Source: Nocardia rhizosphaerihabitans (lineage in GTDB: Bacteria; Actinomycetota; Actinomycetes; Mycobacteriales; Mycobacteriaceae). Taken from it: 64,000 nucleotides of DNA. Below, piece by piece: positions 27,601 through 34,571 of the stretch (within the stretch, counting starts at the first letter, position 1; each line of letters starts with the position of its first letter). The stretch lies in assembly GCF_014646295.1 (NCBI RefSeq), contig NZ_BMNE01000004.1, forward strand, positions 880,320 through 944,319, read 5' to 3'. The position numbers and the translations under genes are program-made. Below the pieces are notes generated by a model. The model was not told the origin of the DNA. It did no database searches and worked only from the letters and a program-made list of their open reading frames with translations.

Positions 27601-27908
27601 CCGCCACCACCGAAGATGCGCACGTGACCCGCGCCCGCTTCGCGCAGCGCCTGGGCCAGGTACTCGAAGAACTCGATGTGCCCGCCCTGATAGGAGCTGA
27701 CCGCGACGCCCTGCACGTCCTCCTCGACGACCGCGTCGACGATCTCGCGGACCGACCGGTTGTGGCCGAGATGGATCACCTCCGCCCCCTGCGCTTGCAG
27801 GATCCGCCGCATGATGTTGATCGCCGCGTCGTGCCCGTCGAACAACGCCGCCGAGGTCACGAAACGCACGGGATGGACCGGCACGTGCAGTGCGCTGGAC
27901 TCGCTCAT
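24687..27908 (-). CDS. icmF: Fused isobutyryl-CoA mutase (IcmF)
   Basis: 1073 residues from ATG 27908 with GGAGG upstream. Domain order is that of IcmF: N-terminal B12 domain (15-150; FDGHDAAINIMRRILQAQGA, His26 as lower cobalt ligand), MeaB-like G-protein chaperone (195-400; P-loop GTGGSGKS at 201-208, NKYERRG), linker, then substrate-binding mutase TIM barrel (550-1060; QNTCLFSTEFSLRMMADIQE, VSISGYHIAEAGA). It interconverts isobutyryl-CoA and n-butyryl-CoA, or related acyl pairs, with adenosylcobalamin. Works with the valine-degradation genes to its right and with the adenosyltransferase at 61737. Confidence 0.95.
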   Translation of the reverse strand: MSESSALHVPVHPVRFVTSAALFDGHDAAINIMRRILQAQGAEVIHLGHNRSVREIVDAVVEEDVQGVAVSSYQGGHIEFFEYLAQALREAGAGHVRIFGGGGGVIVAEEIERLARSGVRIFSPEDGQRLGLPGMINELIQVCDVDPAATLPDLDALYTGDRNALARTITCLQQGALPEAEHAAILAAADKRRVPVLGITGTGGSGKSSLTDELVRRLRTDQQDKLRVAVLAIDPTRRRAGGALLGDRIRMNALDGEHVYFRSLATRGNHELPDDIDTMIAACRAAGHDLVILETPGIGQGDAGIVDHVDVALYVMTPEFGAASQLEKIDMLDYADVVAVNKYERRGAADAIRDVARQLIRNRAEFGAAPADMPVFGTSAATFDDDGVTALYHHLIGLLTEHGLTVEPGALPHVDTKVSTRFAQLVPPARVRYLAEIAEAVRDYHAGTARECAAAQRIQRLRLVSDELPDDAAVAELLATARTALSAESTALLAEWPAVAESYRGDEQVVRVRDREIRTPLRRESLSGSSIARVALPRYTDDGELLRFLRAENLPGRFPFTAGVFPFKRDNEDPARMFAGEGDPARTNRRFKVLSAHAEATRLSTAFDSVTLYGHDPAERPDIYGKVGTSGVSVATIEDMRTLFDGFDLCAPTTSVSMTINGPAPTILAFFLNAAIDQALQRFTESEGREPSPEEAAEVRARTLSTVRGTVQADILKEDQGQNTCLFSTEFSLRMMADIQEWFVRNDVRNFYSVSISGYHIAEAGANPISQLAFTLANGFTYVETYLARGLAIDDFAPNLSFFFSNGMDPEYTVIGRVARRIWAIAMRDCYGGGERAQKLKYHVQTSGRSLHAQEMQFNDIRTTLQALIAVYDNCNSLHTNAFDEAVTTPTEDSVRRALAIQLIIAKEWGLAMNENPLQGSFVIDELTDLVEEAVLLEFERISERGGVLGAMETGYQRGRIQDESMRYEQRKHDGSLPIVGVNTFRGRDDDAAHGPLELARGTEAERRSQLERLRAFQDENAEEAHRALARLAEVAHTDGNIFDVLMDAARVCSLQQVTDTFFAVGGQYRRTV

Positions 27909-27936
27909 GACCGCCTCCGCAGGTGATGTGCGCCCG

Positions 27937-27965
27937 ATACTAGGACGTCCAACTAATTCTAGTAT
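27937..27965. promoter_or_regulatory. Inverted repeat upstream of icmF
   Basis: ATACTAG and CTAGTAT are perfect 7-bp arms around a 15-nt spacer, 29 bp upstream of the icmF start and 78 bp before the divergent gene at 28043. The size fits a TetR- or GntR-type operator. TATACT-like promoter bases overlap it. Confidence 0.5.
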
Positions 27966-28042
27966 GAACTGGGTCACTATGGCGCGAAACGCGGCATGCG
28001 TGATTCGGTCGAAACATCACCGCAGGTCGACATACTCGACGG

Positions 28043-29011
28043 ATGGTTCGCGAACATCGGGTGGGTGTGGCGCTGGAGCGGCTGGTGGCGGCGGGGGTGA
28101 TCAGCGGGGAGCAGCGCGGGGCGGTGTTGCGAGCCGTGGATGCCGAGGAATACGCGGAACGGGCGAGTGCGGCCCGGGTGATCGCGGAGATCGTCGCCTA
28201 CCTCGGCGCGGGCCTCGTAGCCGCCGGTGTGGCGCTGTTCCTCGGGCGGGCGTGGACCGACGTGGCGCAGACCGGGCGGGTGGTGTTGTTGCTGGTCGTC
28301 GCCGGTTGCGCGGCCGGGGGAGCGGTGGTGCTGGCCGGTGGCTGCGACGGGGTGTTCCGGCGGGTGCCGATCGCCTCGGCGGGGCGAAGCAGGCTCGCGG
28401 CGGTGCTGCTCGTGCTGGCCGCCGGTGCGGTATGCGGGGCGGTGGCCACGGCGTTCGGCGACGGCGGTGGGGAATCCGCGGAGATCGCGGCATCGATCGC
28501 GGGGCTGCTGGTGGCGGTGCTCGGTTATCTGCTGGTGCCGAGTGTCCTCGGGATGGTCGCGATGGGCGGGTTCGGTCTCTGGAGTGTCGTGACCGCGACG
28601 TCGGAGCTGTTCGACTACCGGTCCGTCTGGCCCGGTGTGCTGTTGCTGCTGTTCGGTGCGCTGTGGTTCGTGCTCGCCCTGGCGCGGCTGTTCGTCGCGG
28701 AGTGGGCGGGCTATCTGATCGGCGGGCTGATCGCGGTGGTCGGCGCGCAATCGGTGACGATCGGCGAATCGCCGTGGCGGCCGGTGCTGACCGCGCTGGT
28801 CGGGGTGCTGTGTCTGGTGCTGTACGCGGTGCGCCGGGAGCCGGTCCTCGTGCTCGGCGGCGCCGCGGCGGTGGCGGGCGCGGTCGCCCAGGCGGTCGCC
28901 GACTACACCGACGGCGGACCCGCTGCCGCGAGCCTGGTGCTGGCGATCGGCGCGGTCGTGCTCACCGCCGGCTTGGTCGTGCTGCTCGTCGGGTCGAAAC
29001 AGCCGGACTGA
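28043..29011 (+). CDS. DUF2157-type integral membrane protein
   Basis: 322 residues with about nine membrane helices after an N-terminal soluble segment (MVREHRVGVALERLVAAGVI then GEQRGAVLRAVDAEEY), which is the usual DUF2157-like start where a linker domain precedes paired helices such as IVAYLGAGLVAAGVALFLG. It is extremely rich in Val, Leu, Ala and Gly. Function of the family is not known. Divergent from icmF and convergent with the gene at 29013 (1-bp gap). Confidence 0.75.
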   Translation: MVREHRVGVALERLVAAGVISGEQRGAVLRAVDAEEYAERASAARVIAEIVAYLGAGLVAAGVALFLGRAWTDVAQTGRVVLLLVVAGCAAGGAVVLAGGCDGVFRRVPIASAGRSRLAAVLLVLAAGAVCGAVATAFGDGGGESAEIAASIAGLLVAVLGYLLVPSVLGMVAMGGFGLWSVVTATSELFDYRSVWPGVLLLLFGALWFVLALARLFVAEWAGYLIGGLIAVVGAQSVTIGESPWRPVLTALVGVLCLVLYAVRREPVLVLGGAAAVAGAVAQAVADYTDGGPAAASLVLAIGAVVLTAGLVVLLVGSKQPD

Positions 29012-29012
29012 G

Positions 29013-29564
29013 TCAGCGGATCAGCGTGGTCTCCTGCGCGCGGATGGTGCGGAAGAACCGCGGGCCCACATCGGCGCCGTCGTGGTTGTAGCTGTCGATG
29101 ATCTCGGCCAGCTCGTCGGCCAGCCTGCGCAGGTCCGCGGTCGCCGCGGTGCGGTCGAACTCGTCGGACTCCCAGCCCCACGCGGGCGGGATCCCGTCGA
29201 TGGTGACGACGATCTGGTCGGCGAACGGCGTGCTCACCGCGACCGTGAGCTCGGCGGGCGCGGCCGCGAGCGGACTGTGCACCGTCAGCTCGCCCGGTCC
29301 GCCGACGACGGCGAAATTGCGGGCGAAGGCGATGTCGTCACGGACCGACTCGACGATCGACGCGGTGCTCGCGTGTCTGCCGGGACGATCATGTTTGGCG
29401 CCGTACACGCGGTCGGATGACGCAGGAGAACCATTGTGGCCGGGGGATTTCCGCAGAATGCGATCGAGCATGCGCTGCGCGGTGGCTCGCTCGCCCGCCC
29501 CGGTGTTCTCGTGGTCGATCAGCGCGCGCAGGCGGGTGATCCGCACGAAATGGTCGGTGCCCAT
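29013..29564 (-). CDS. DUF2786-like hypothetical protein
   Basis: 183 residues. The N-terminal part (RITRLRALIDHENTGAGERA, then QRMLDRILRKS) resembles the short helical DUF2786 module. A linker rich in polar residues follows, then ELTVAVSTPFADQIVVTIDG and a C-terminal helical part with LRRLADELAEIIDSYNHDGA. No membrane segment or signal peptide. Family assignment is by pattern only. Possibly a phage-related or stress gene, but no such neighbours are here. Confidence 0.6.
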   Translation of the reverse strand: MGTDHFVRITRLRALIDHENTGAGERATAQRMLDRILRKSPGHNGSPASSDRVYGAKHDRPGRHASTASIVESVRDDIAFARNFAVVGGPGELTVHSPLAAAPAELTVAVSTPFADQIVVTIDGIPPAWGWESDEFDRTAATADLRRLADELAEIIDSYNHDGADVGPRFFRTIRAQETTLIR

Positions 29565-29659
29565 GTCCCGATTCTGCCCCAGCGGGCCGCGGTGGGATGC
29601 GTCACATCGCGTACGCCGGAGTTTCGGGTGCGTGGACGGCCAACTTTATCGTGACCACC

Positions 29660-30733
29660 ATGAGTGAAGCGGAAGTGCTGTTCGAGGTATGCGACGGGCT
29701 CGGTCTGATCACCCTGAACCGGCCGCGCGCGATCAACGCGCTCAACCACTCGATGACCCTCGCGATCACCGAGGCGCTGCGTACCTGGGCCGCCGATCCG
29801 GCGATCCGGACCGTCGCGATCATCGGGGCGGGCGAGCGTGGCCTGTGCGCGGGCGGCGACATCGTCGCCATCCACCGCGACGCCAAGGCGATCAGCGACG
29901 GCGGACCGGCGGCGCCCGCGCCGCTGCAGACGGCGACGGCCGCGTTCTGGCGCGACGAATACCTGCTCAACGACCTGATCGGCAGCTATCCCAAGCCGTA
30001 TGTGGCCATCATGGACGGCATCGTGATGGGTGGCGGTGTCGGCCTGTCCGCGCACGGCAGCCATCGCATCGTCACCGAGCGCTCGCAGATCGGCATGCCG
30101 GAGACGGGCATCGGTTTCGTTCCCGACGTCGGCGGCACCTACCTGCTCTCGCACACGCCCGGTGAGCTGGGCACCCACGTCGCGCTCACCGCCGCCCGGA
30201 TGGGCGCGGGCGACGCCATCGCGGTCGGCTTCGCCGACACCTTCGTGCCCTCGGCCGACCTGCCCGCCCTGCTCGACGCGCTGCGCACCACCCCCGCCGA
30301 CGAGGCCGTCGCCGGATTCGCCACGCCCGCACCGGAATCCGAGCTGGCGGCGCAGCGCGACTGGATCGACGCCTGCTACGCCGCCGACACCGTCGAGGAG
30401 ATCGTCGCGGCACTGCGCGCCGCCGACTCGCCCGAGGCGACCAAGGCCGCCGAGGATCTGCTGGCCAAGTCGCCGGTCGCGGTGAAGGCCACGCTGCGCG
30501 CACTGCGCGATGCCCGCACGCTGCCGTCGCTGGCTGCCGCGCTGACTGTCGAATTCCGAATCACCGTGGCCGCGTTGAGCACTCACGATCTGGCCGAGGG
30601 CATCCGTGCCCAGGTGATCGACAAGGACCGCGCGCCGCGCTGGTCGCCCGCCACGCTCGCCGAGGTCACCACGGCCCAGGTCGACGCCTACTTCGCCCCG
30701 CTCGGCGCGGGCGAACTGGGTTTGCCCGCGTAG
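29660..30733 (+). CDS. 3-Hydroxyisobutyryl-CoA hydrolase
   Basis: 357 residues from ATG 29660 (GTG 29651 is possible). Crotonase fold, with the HIBCH features: DGLGLITLNRPRAINALNHS, GAGERGLCAGGDIVAIHRDA, MGGGVGLSAHGSHRIVTERS, GMPETGIGFVPDVGGTYLLS with the acid residue of the active site, and a C-terminal extension beyond ordinary crotonases (length about 350 rather than 260). It hydrolyses 3-hydroxyisobutyryl-CoA to free acid and CoA in valine degradation. It is followed by an enoyl-CoA hydratase, which catalyses the preceding hydration step. Confidence 0.92.
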   Translation: MSEAEVLFEVCDGLGLITLNRPRAINALNHSMTLAITEALRTWAADPAIRTVAIIGAGERGLCAGGDIVAIHRDAKAISDGGPAAPAPLQTATAAFWRDEYLLNDLIGSYPKPYVAIMDGIVMGGGVGLSAHGSHRIVTERSQIGMPETGIGFVPDVGGTYLLSHTPGELGTHVALTAARMGAGDAIAVGFADTFVPSADLPALLDALRTTPADEAVAGFATPAPESELAAQRDWIDACYAADTVEEIVAALRAADSPEATKAAEDLLAKSPVAVKATLRALRDARTLPSLAAALTVEFRITVAALSTHDLAEGIRAQVIDKDRAPRWSPATLAEVTTAQVDAYFAPLGAGELGLPA

Positions 30734-30800
30734 CCGGTGGGCGATCCGGCTCGGTATCGTCTGCACCATCCGTGACCACTGATGAACAAGAGGGTGCCTG

Positions 30801-31595
30801 GTGACCGATTTCGAGACGATTCTGCTGGAGCGCAAGGGCGGCAGCGAGGGTAAGGGCGGGGTCGGCTGGATCACGCTGAACCGGCCCAAGGCGCTCAACG
30901 CTCTCAATGCGCAGGTCCTCGACGACGTCATCGCCGCGCTCGACGAGCTCGAGGGCGACGACTCCATCGGCGCGGTGGTCATCACCGGGTCGGAGAAGGC
31001 CTTCGCGGCGGGCGCCGACATCAAGGAGATGGCGCCCAAGTCGTACATGGACATGTACATGTCCGATTTCTTCGCCCGCTGGGACCGGCTGGCCAACTTC
31101 CGCAAGCCCACCATCGCCGCGGTCGCGGGCTACGCCCTCGGCGGCGGTTGTGAGCTGGCGATGCTGTGCGACATCCTGATCGCCGCCGACACCGCCAAGT
31201 TCGGCCAGCCCGAGATCAAGCTCGGCGTGATCCCCGGCATCGGCGGCTCGCAGCGGCTGACCCGCGCGGTCGGCAAGGCCAAGGCGATGGATCTCATCCT
31301 GACCGGCCGCAACATGGGTGTGGAGGAAGCCGAGCGCGCCGGTCTGGTGTCGCGGATCGTGCCCGCCGACCAGCTGCTCGACACCGCGCTCGAGACCGCC
31401 CAGACGATCGCCTCGATGTCGCTGCCGGTCGCGATGATCGCCAAGGAGGCGGTGAACCGCGCCTTCGAGACCACGCTCGCCGAGGGCCTGCTGTTCGAGC
31501 GTCGGGTGTTCCACTCGCTGTTCGCCACCGATGATCAGAAGGAAGGCATGGCCGCCTTCGTCGAGAAGCGCCCGCCGAACTTCACCAACAGCTAG
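30801..31595 (+). CDS. Enoyl-CoA hydratase (EchA8-like)
   Basis: 264 residues from GTG 30801. Oxyanion-hole residues are in the GSEKAFAAGADIKEMAP segment and in AGYALGGGCELAMLCD; the two catalytic glutamates fall in GGGCELAM and GQPEIKLGVIPGIGGSQRLT. This is a short-chain 2-enoyl-CoA hydratase of the EchA8 type, which also accepts methacrylyl-CoA. Together with the HIBCH gene 67 bp upstream it covers two successive steps of valine breakdown. Confidence 0.92.
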   Translation: MTDFETILLERKGGSEGKGGVGWITLNRPKALNALNAQVLDDVIAALDELEGDDSIGAVVITGSEKAFAAGADIKEMAPKSYMDMYMSDFFARWDRLANFRKPTIAAVAGYALGGGCELAMLCDILIAADTAKFGQPEIKLGVIPGIGGSQRLTRAVGKAKAMDLILTGRNMGVEEAERAGLVSRIVPADQLLDTALETAQTIASMSLPVAMIAKEAVNRAFETTLAEGLLFERRVFHSLFATDDQKEGMAAFVEKRPPNFTNS

Positions 31596-32650
31596 TTCTG
31601 TTTCAGCCGCAGTGAACCGTCGGTGAGCTGGGCAGGAGCCGGCGCGGTGCCCTCTTCGGGTAACCGCGCCGACGAATTATCGGCCCCGAGCAACCCGGCG
31701 ACCGTGCCGCCCAAGGTTGCCGTCACCGCCACCGCGGCGAGGAGTTTTCGGCGGCCGGGTCGCTGCGCTCCGCCGCTCGTCGACAGGGCAGCCCCCGCCC
31801 GCCGCCGCGGCATGCGCAGGCGGGACGGGCGCTGGGCGGCCAGCAGGACCGCGCCGCGCGCCGACACATAGTCGGGCTCGGGGTCGTAGACGATCGGCAG
31901 CCCGATCCGCTGGGCCAGGTCGGCGCGCAGGGTCGGGTTGCGGGTGCAGCCGCCGAGCAGGACCAGCGCGCCCGGCTGCACGCCGGTCTCCTCGACCAGC
32001 TGACGCACGAACGAGGCCGAATGATGCAGCCCTGCCTCGCACAGTTCGGCCAGATCGCTGCGGGTCACCACCGCGCGGCCGCCGGTGTCGGCGTCGGTCG
32101 CGGTCACCACCCGCGCCCGGCTCAGCGACTCGCGGTGGGCGCGGCTGGTGCGCGCGTCGGCCAGTACCCCGCCGCGGGCCAGTTGCCAGCGCAGCAGGGC
32201 GTCGTAGCCGTTGCCGCTGAGGACGGTGCTGCGCTTGCTCGCCAGAATCGTGTCGGTGCGGCAATCGGCATGGGTGACAGTCAAACCCGAGCAGCCGAGG
32301 TCGTAGAGGATCACCGAGGCGGTGGTGGGCAGCATGCCGGTGAACCGCAGATAGCGCAATTGCGCCAGCGGTTCGTCGACGATGCCGACACCGGTGCCGA
32401 CCGCCGCCCGGATCGCCTCGGCATGCAGCTCGTTACGACAGGTGACCGCGGCGGCCGTGACGCACTCGTCGCGCGCGAGCGCCGCGACGCGAATCCGGCG
32501 GATCGCCGACAACACCGCTTCTTCGACCGATCCGCCCGCCCTGCGCGGTAGCCGGATGTGGTCCACCGGCGGCAGGTGCGGCTGATCGGAGTGGGTCAGC
32601 ACGGCGCGAGCACCACCCGCACCCGCCGATACCCCCAGGACCAGCACCAT
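31592..32650 (-). CDS. Hsp70/actin-fold protein with C-terminal membrane segment
   Basis: 352 residues. The N-terminus VLVLGVSAGAGGARAVLTHS resembles the first phosphate loop of Hsp70-like ATPases; YDLGCSGLTVTHADC is the second and GALVLLGGCTRNPTLRADLA the adenosine loop. No peptide-binding domain follows. Instead a basic stretch (SRLRMPRRRAGA) precedes one membrane helix (KLLAAVAVTATLGGTVAGLL) and a short external tail. Such Hsp70-like membrane proteins occur repeatedly in Nocardia; function unknown. Stop overlaps the enoyl-CoA hydratase stop by 4 bp. Confidence 0.75.
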   Translation of the reverse strand: MVLVLGVSAGAGGARAVLTHSDQPHLPPVDHIRLPRRAGGSVEEAVLSAIRRIRVAALARDECVTAAAVTCRNELHAEAIRAAVGTGVGIVDEPLAQLRYLRFTGMLPTTASVILYDLGCSGLTVTHADCRTDTILASKRSTVLSGNGYDALLRWQLARGGVLADARTSRAHRESLSRARVVTATDADTGGRAVVTRSDLAELCEAGLHHSASFVRQLVEETGVQPGALVLLGGCTRNPTLRADLAQRIGLPIVYDPEPDYVSARGAVLLAAQRPSRLRMPRRRAGAALSTSGGAQRPGRRKLLAAVAVTATLGGTVAGLLGADNSSARLPEEGTAPAPAQLTDGSLRLKQN

Positions 32651-32717
32651 GGGCTACATGGTGGACCAATTTCCGCTACCTGCCAAGCGAGTCGGCCGGT
32701 GATTCGCCTGTCGGTTG

Positions 32718-33263
32718 CTATGTCGCGTGGAATGCGAGGTTTTGCTCGCCGGAATCCTCGTAGTCGCCCGCCTCGTGGCGGAACTCGGCGAGCAGTGTCA
32801 GCAGTTCGCGGATCCGGTCCGGTGGCAGTCCCGGCTCGGCGAACACCTGCGCGTTCAGGGCTGCGGTGGCCTCGGCAACCAATTCCCTTCCCGCATCGGT
32901 GATTTCGATGAGCGTCGCGCGCCGGTCGGTCGGATGGGGCACCCGGGCCACCAGTCCGGCCTTCTCGAGTCGGTCGACGGTATTGGTCACGCTCGTCGGA
33001 TGAACCTGTAATCGCGCACTGGCCTTGGCCATCGGCAGGGCGCCGGTCTTGCTGAAGCTGAGTAATTGCAGCAGTTCGTAGCGGGAGAACGTCAGGCCCG
33101 ACGGTTTGAGCGCCTCGTCGACCCTGGCCATCACGATCTGCTGCGCCCGCACCAGCGAGGTCACCGCGGCCATGCCGTCGGCGACCGCACCCCAGCCGTG
33201 CCCGGTCCACTGCCGATGAGCTTCGGCGATCGGGTCATGCGGAAGCGGTCGTGGCCGAGACAT
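32718..33263 (-). CDS. MarR-family transcriptional regulator
   Basis: 181 residues from ATG 33263 (MSRPRPLPHDPIAEAHRQW); ATG 33275 and a GTG at 33296 are alternatives without better ribosome sites. Winged-helix core: LTFSRYELLQLLSFSKTGAL, MAKASARLQVHPTSVTNTVD, RLEKAGLVARVPHPTDRRAT with the wing. A leading helix (WTGHGWGAVADGMAAVTSLV) and a C-terminal dimerisation helix are present. The regulated gene is not evident; the neighbours are Hsp70-like and tRNA-Cys. Confidence 0.88.
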   Translation of the reverse strand: MSRPRPLPHDPIAEAHRQWTGHGWGAVADGMAAVTSLVRAQQIVMARVDEALKPSGLTFSRYELLQLLSFSKTGALPMAKASARLQVHPTSVTNTVDRLEKAGLVARVPHPTDRRATLIEITDAGRELVAEATAALNAQVFAEPGLPPDRIRELLTLLAEFRHEAGDYEDSGEQNLAFHAT

Positions 33264-33391
33264 GTTATTGATCATCGCATAGTGCCAGGTCGCCACCGCT
33301 CAAGTGCGTCGCGGGGGCCGGGGCCGAATTACGCTCACGCTGAGCGCAACCATGGTCAGTCGCGCCCGGCCACGGCAATCTCTAGGGCGAG

Positions 33392-33463
33392 GCGGGCGTG
33401 GCTGAGTGGTTGAGGCAACGGTCTGCAAAGCCGTTTACGCGGGTTCAATTCCCGCCGCTCGCT
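33392..33463 (+). tRNA. tRNA-Cys (anticodon GCA)
   Basis: A full cloverleaf folds by hand: acceptor GCGGGCG with CGCTCGC (one G-T), D arm from GCTGAG, anticodon stem ACGGT/GCCGT with loop CTGCAAA (anticodon GCA at 33425-33427), T arm GCGGG/CCCGC with TTCAATT loop, discriminator T. CCA is not encoded. 72 nt. Confidence 0.95.
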
Positions 33464-33467
33464 CGAT

Positions 33468-33498
33468 GGACCGGCTGAACACGGTGTTCAGCCGGTCC
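33468..33498. terminator. Bidirectional terminator between tRNA-Cys and iron transporter operon
   Basis: A perfect 14-bp stem (GGACCGGCTGAACA / TGTTCAGCCGGTCC) with a 3-nt loop begins 5 bp after the tRNA and ends 6 bp before the stop of the minus-strand ATPase gene. It can serve both transcripts. Confidence 0.8.
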
Positions 33499-33503
33499 CG
33501 GCT

Positions 33504-34571
33504 TCACGACTTCTCGTAGGCCATCGCGGTGCCCTGGATTGTCAGGCGAACTCTGTCGCCCCGGGCGGGGGCCTGCGTGCCTGTCCGCCGAACCTTGACC
33601 GTGCCCGCGCCTTCGGCGAGGTCGATCGTGAGAATGACATCGGGGCCGCGGAAATCCACCTCCGTCACGGTGCCGCTGTGCGGATGGTCGGTGGTGCCGA
33701 CCTGCGCGGTCAGCTGTTCGGGGCGCAGCATCAGCGTCGTCTGGCCGGTGGGTGCGTGCTGCTGCACCGGGACCGGACCGAGCGCGGACTTGGCGATGTC
33801 GGCCTCGCACAGGGCGTCGAGCAGGACACAGTCGCCCAGGAAGTGGGCCGTGAACAGGTCGGCGGGGTGGTGGTAGACGTGCTGCGGCGGGCCGACCTGG
33901 GTGAACCGCCCGTCGCGCATGACGGCGACCTGTTCGGCGAAGCTCAGCGCCTCTTCCTGGTCGTGGGTGACGAGGATGCTGGTCATCCCGGCGGCGCGCA
34001 GGGTCTCGGCGACGGCCTGCCTGGTGGTGGCGCGCAAGCCGGTGTCGAGGGCGCTGAAGGGCTCGTCGAGCAGCATCAGGGCAGGTTTGCGGGCCAGCGC
34101 GCGGGCCAGTGCCACGCGCTGTTGCTGGCCGCCGGAGAGCTGGTGGGGCAAGCGGTCGGCGAAGCCGGGATCCAGTGAAACCATGGCCAGGAGTTCGGTG
34201 ACGCGGTCGCGGTCGCGGTGCCTGCGCAGCCTGGCGGCAGCTCCCCGCAGGCCGGTGTCCAGACCGTAGGCGATGTTGTCGGCGACGCTCAGATGCGGGA
34301 ACAGCGCGCCGTCCTGGGCGACGTAGCCGATCCGCCTGCGCTGCGGCGGCAGGCAGACATTGTCTCGGACAACGGTTTCCGTGCCCAGCTGGACCGAACC
34401 CGTATCGGGCGCCTCGAAGCCGGCGATCACGCGCAACAGCGTCGTCTTGCCGCAGCCCGACGCGCCGACCACGGCGGCAGCGGTGCCGTCGGGGACATCG
34501 AGATCGATATGGTCCAGTACCCGGGTGGCGCCGAAGCTCTTCGAAACTCCGCTGATGACAAGCCGACTCAT
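33504..34571 (-). CDS. fbpC: Fe(III) ABC transporter, ATP-binding protein (FbpC-type)
   Basis: 355 residues. Walker A GASGCGKTT (36-44), Q-loop in GYVAQDGALFPHLSVADNIA, signature LSGGQQQRVALARALAR, Walker B LMLLDEPFSALD, H-loop THDQEEAL. A C-terminal TOBE-like regulatory region (about 250-350) follows. Energises import by the adjacent permease. ATG overlaps the permease stop (ATGA). Third gene of a substrate-binding protein, permease, ATPase operon preceded by an IdeR box. Confidence 0.9.
   Translation of the reverse strand: MSRLVISGVSKSFGATRVLDHIDLDVPDGTAAAVVGASGCGKTTLLRVIAGFEAPDTGSVQLGTETVVRDNVCLPPQRRRIGYVAQDGALFPHLSVADNIAYGLDTGLRGAAARLRRHRDRDRVTELLAMVSLDPGFADRLPHQLSGGQQQRVALARALARKPALMLLDEPFSALDTGLRATTRQAVAETLRAAGMTSILVTHDQEEALSFAEQVAVMRDGRFTQVGPPQHVYHHPADLFTAHFLGDCVLLDALCEADIAKSALGPVPVQQHAPTGQTTLMLRPEQLTAQVGTTDHPHSGTVTEVDFRGPDVILTIDLAEGAGTVKVRRTGTQAPARGDRVRLTIQGTAMAYEKS

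Noticed and set aside
33392..33463. tRNA-Cys as a possible integration site
   Set aside because: No integrase, no second copy of the tRNA 3' end and no foreign-looking genes next to it.
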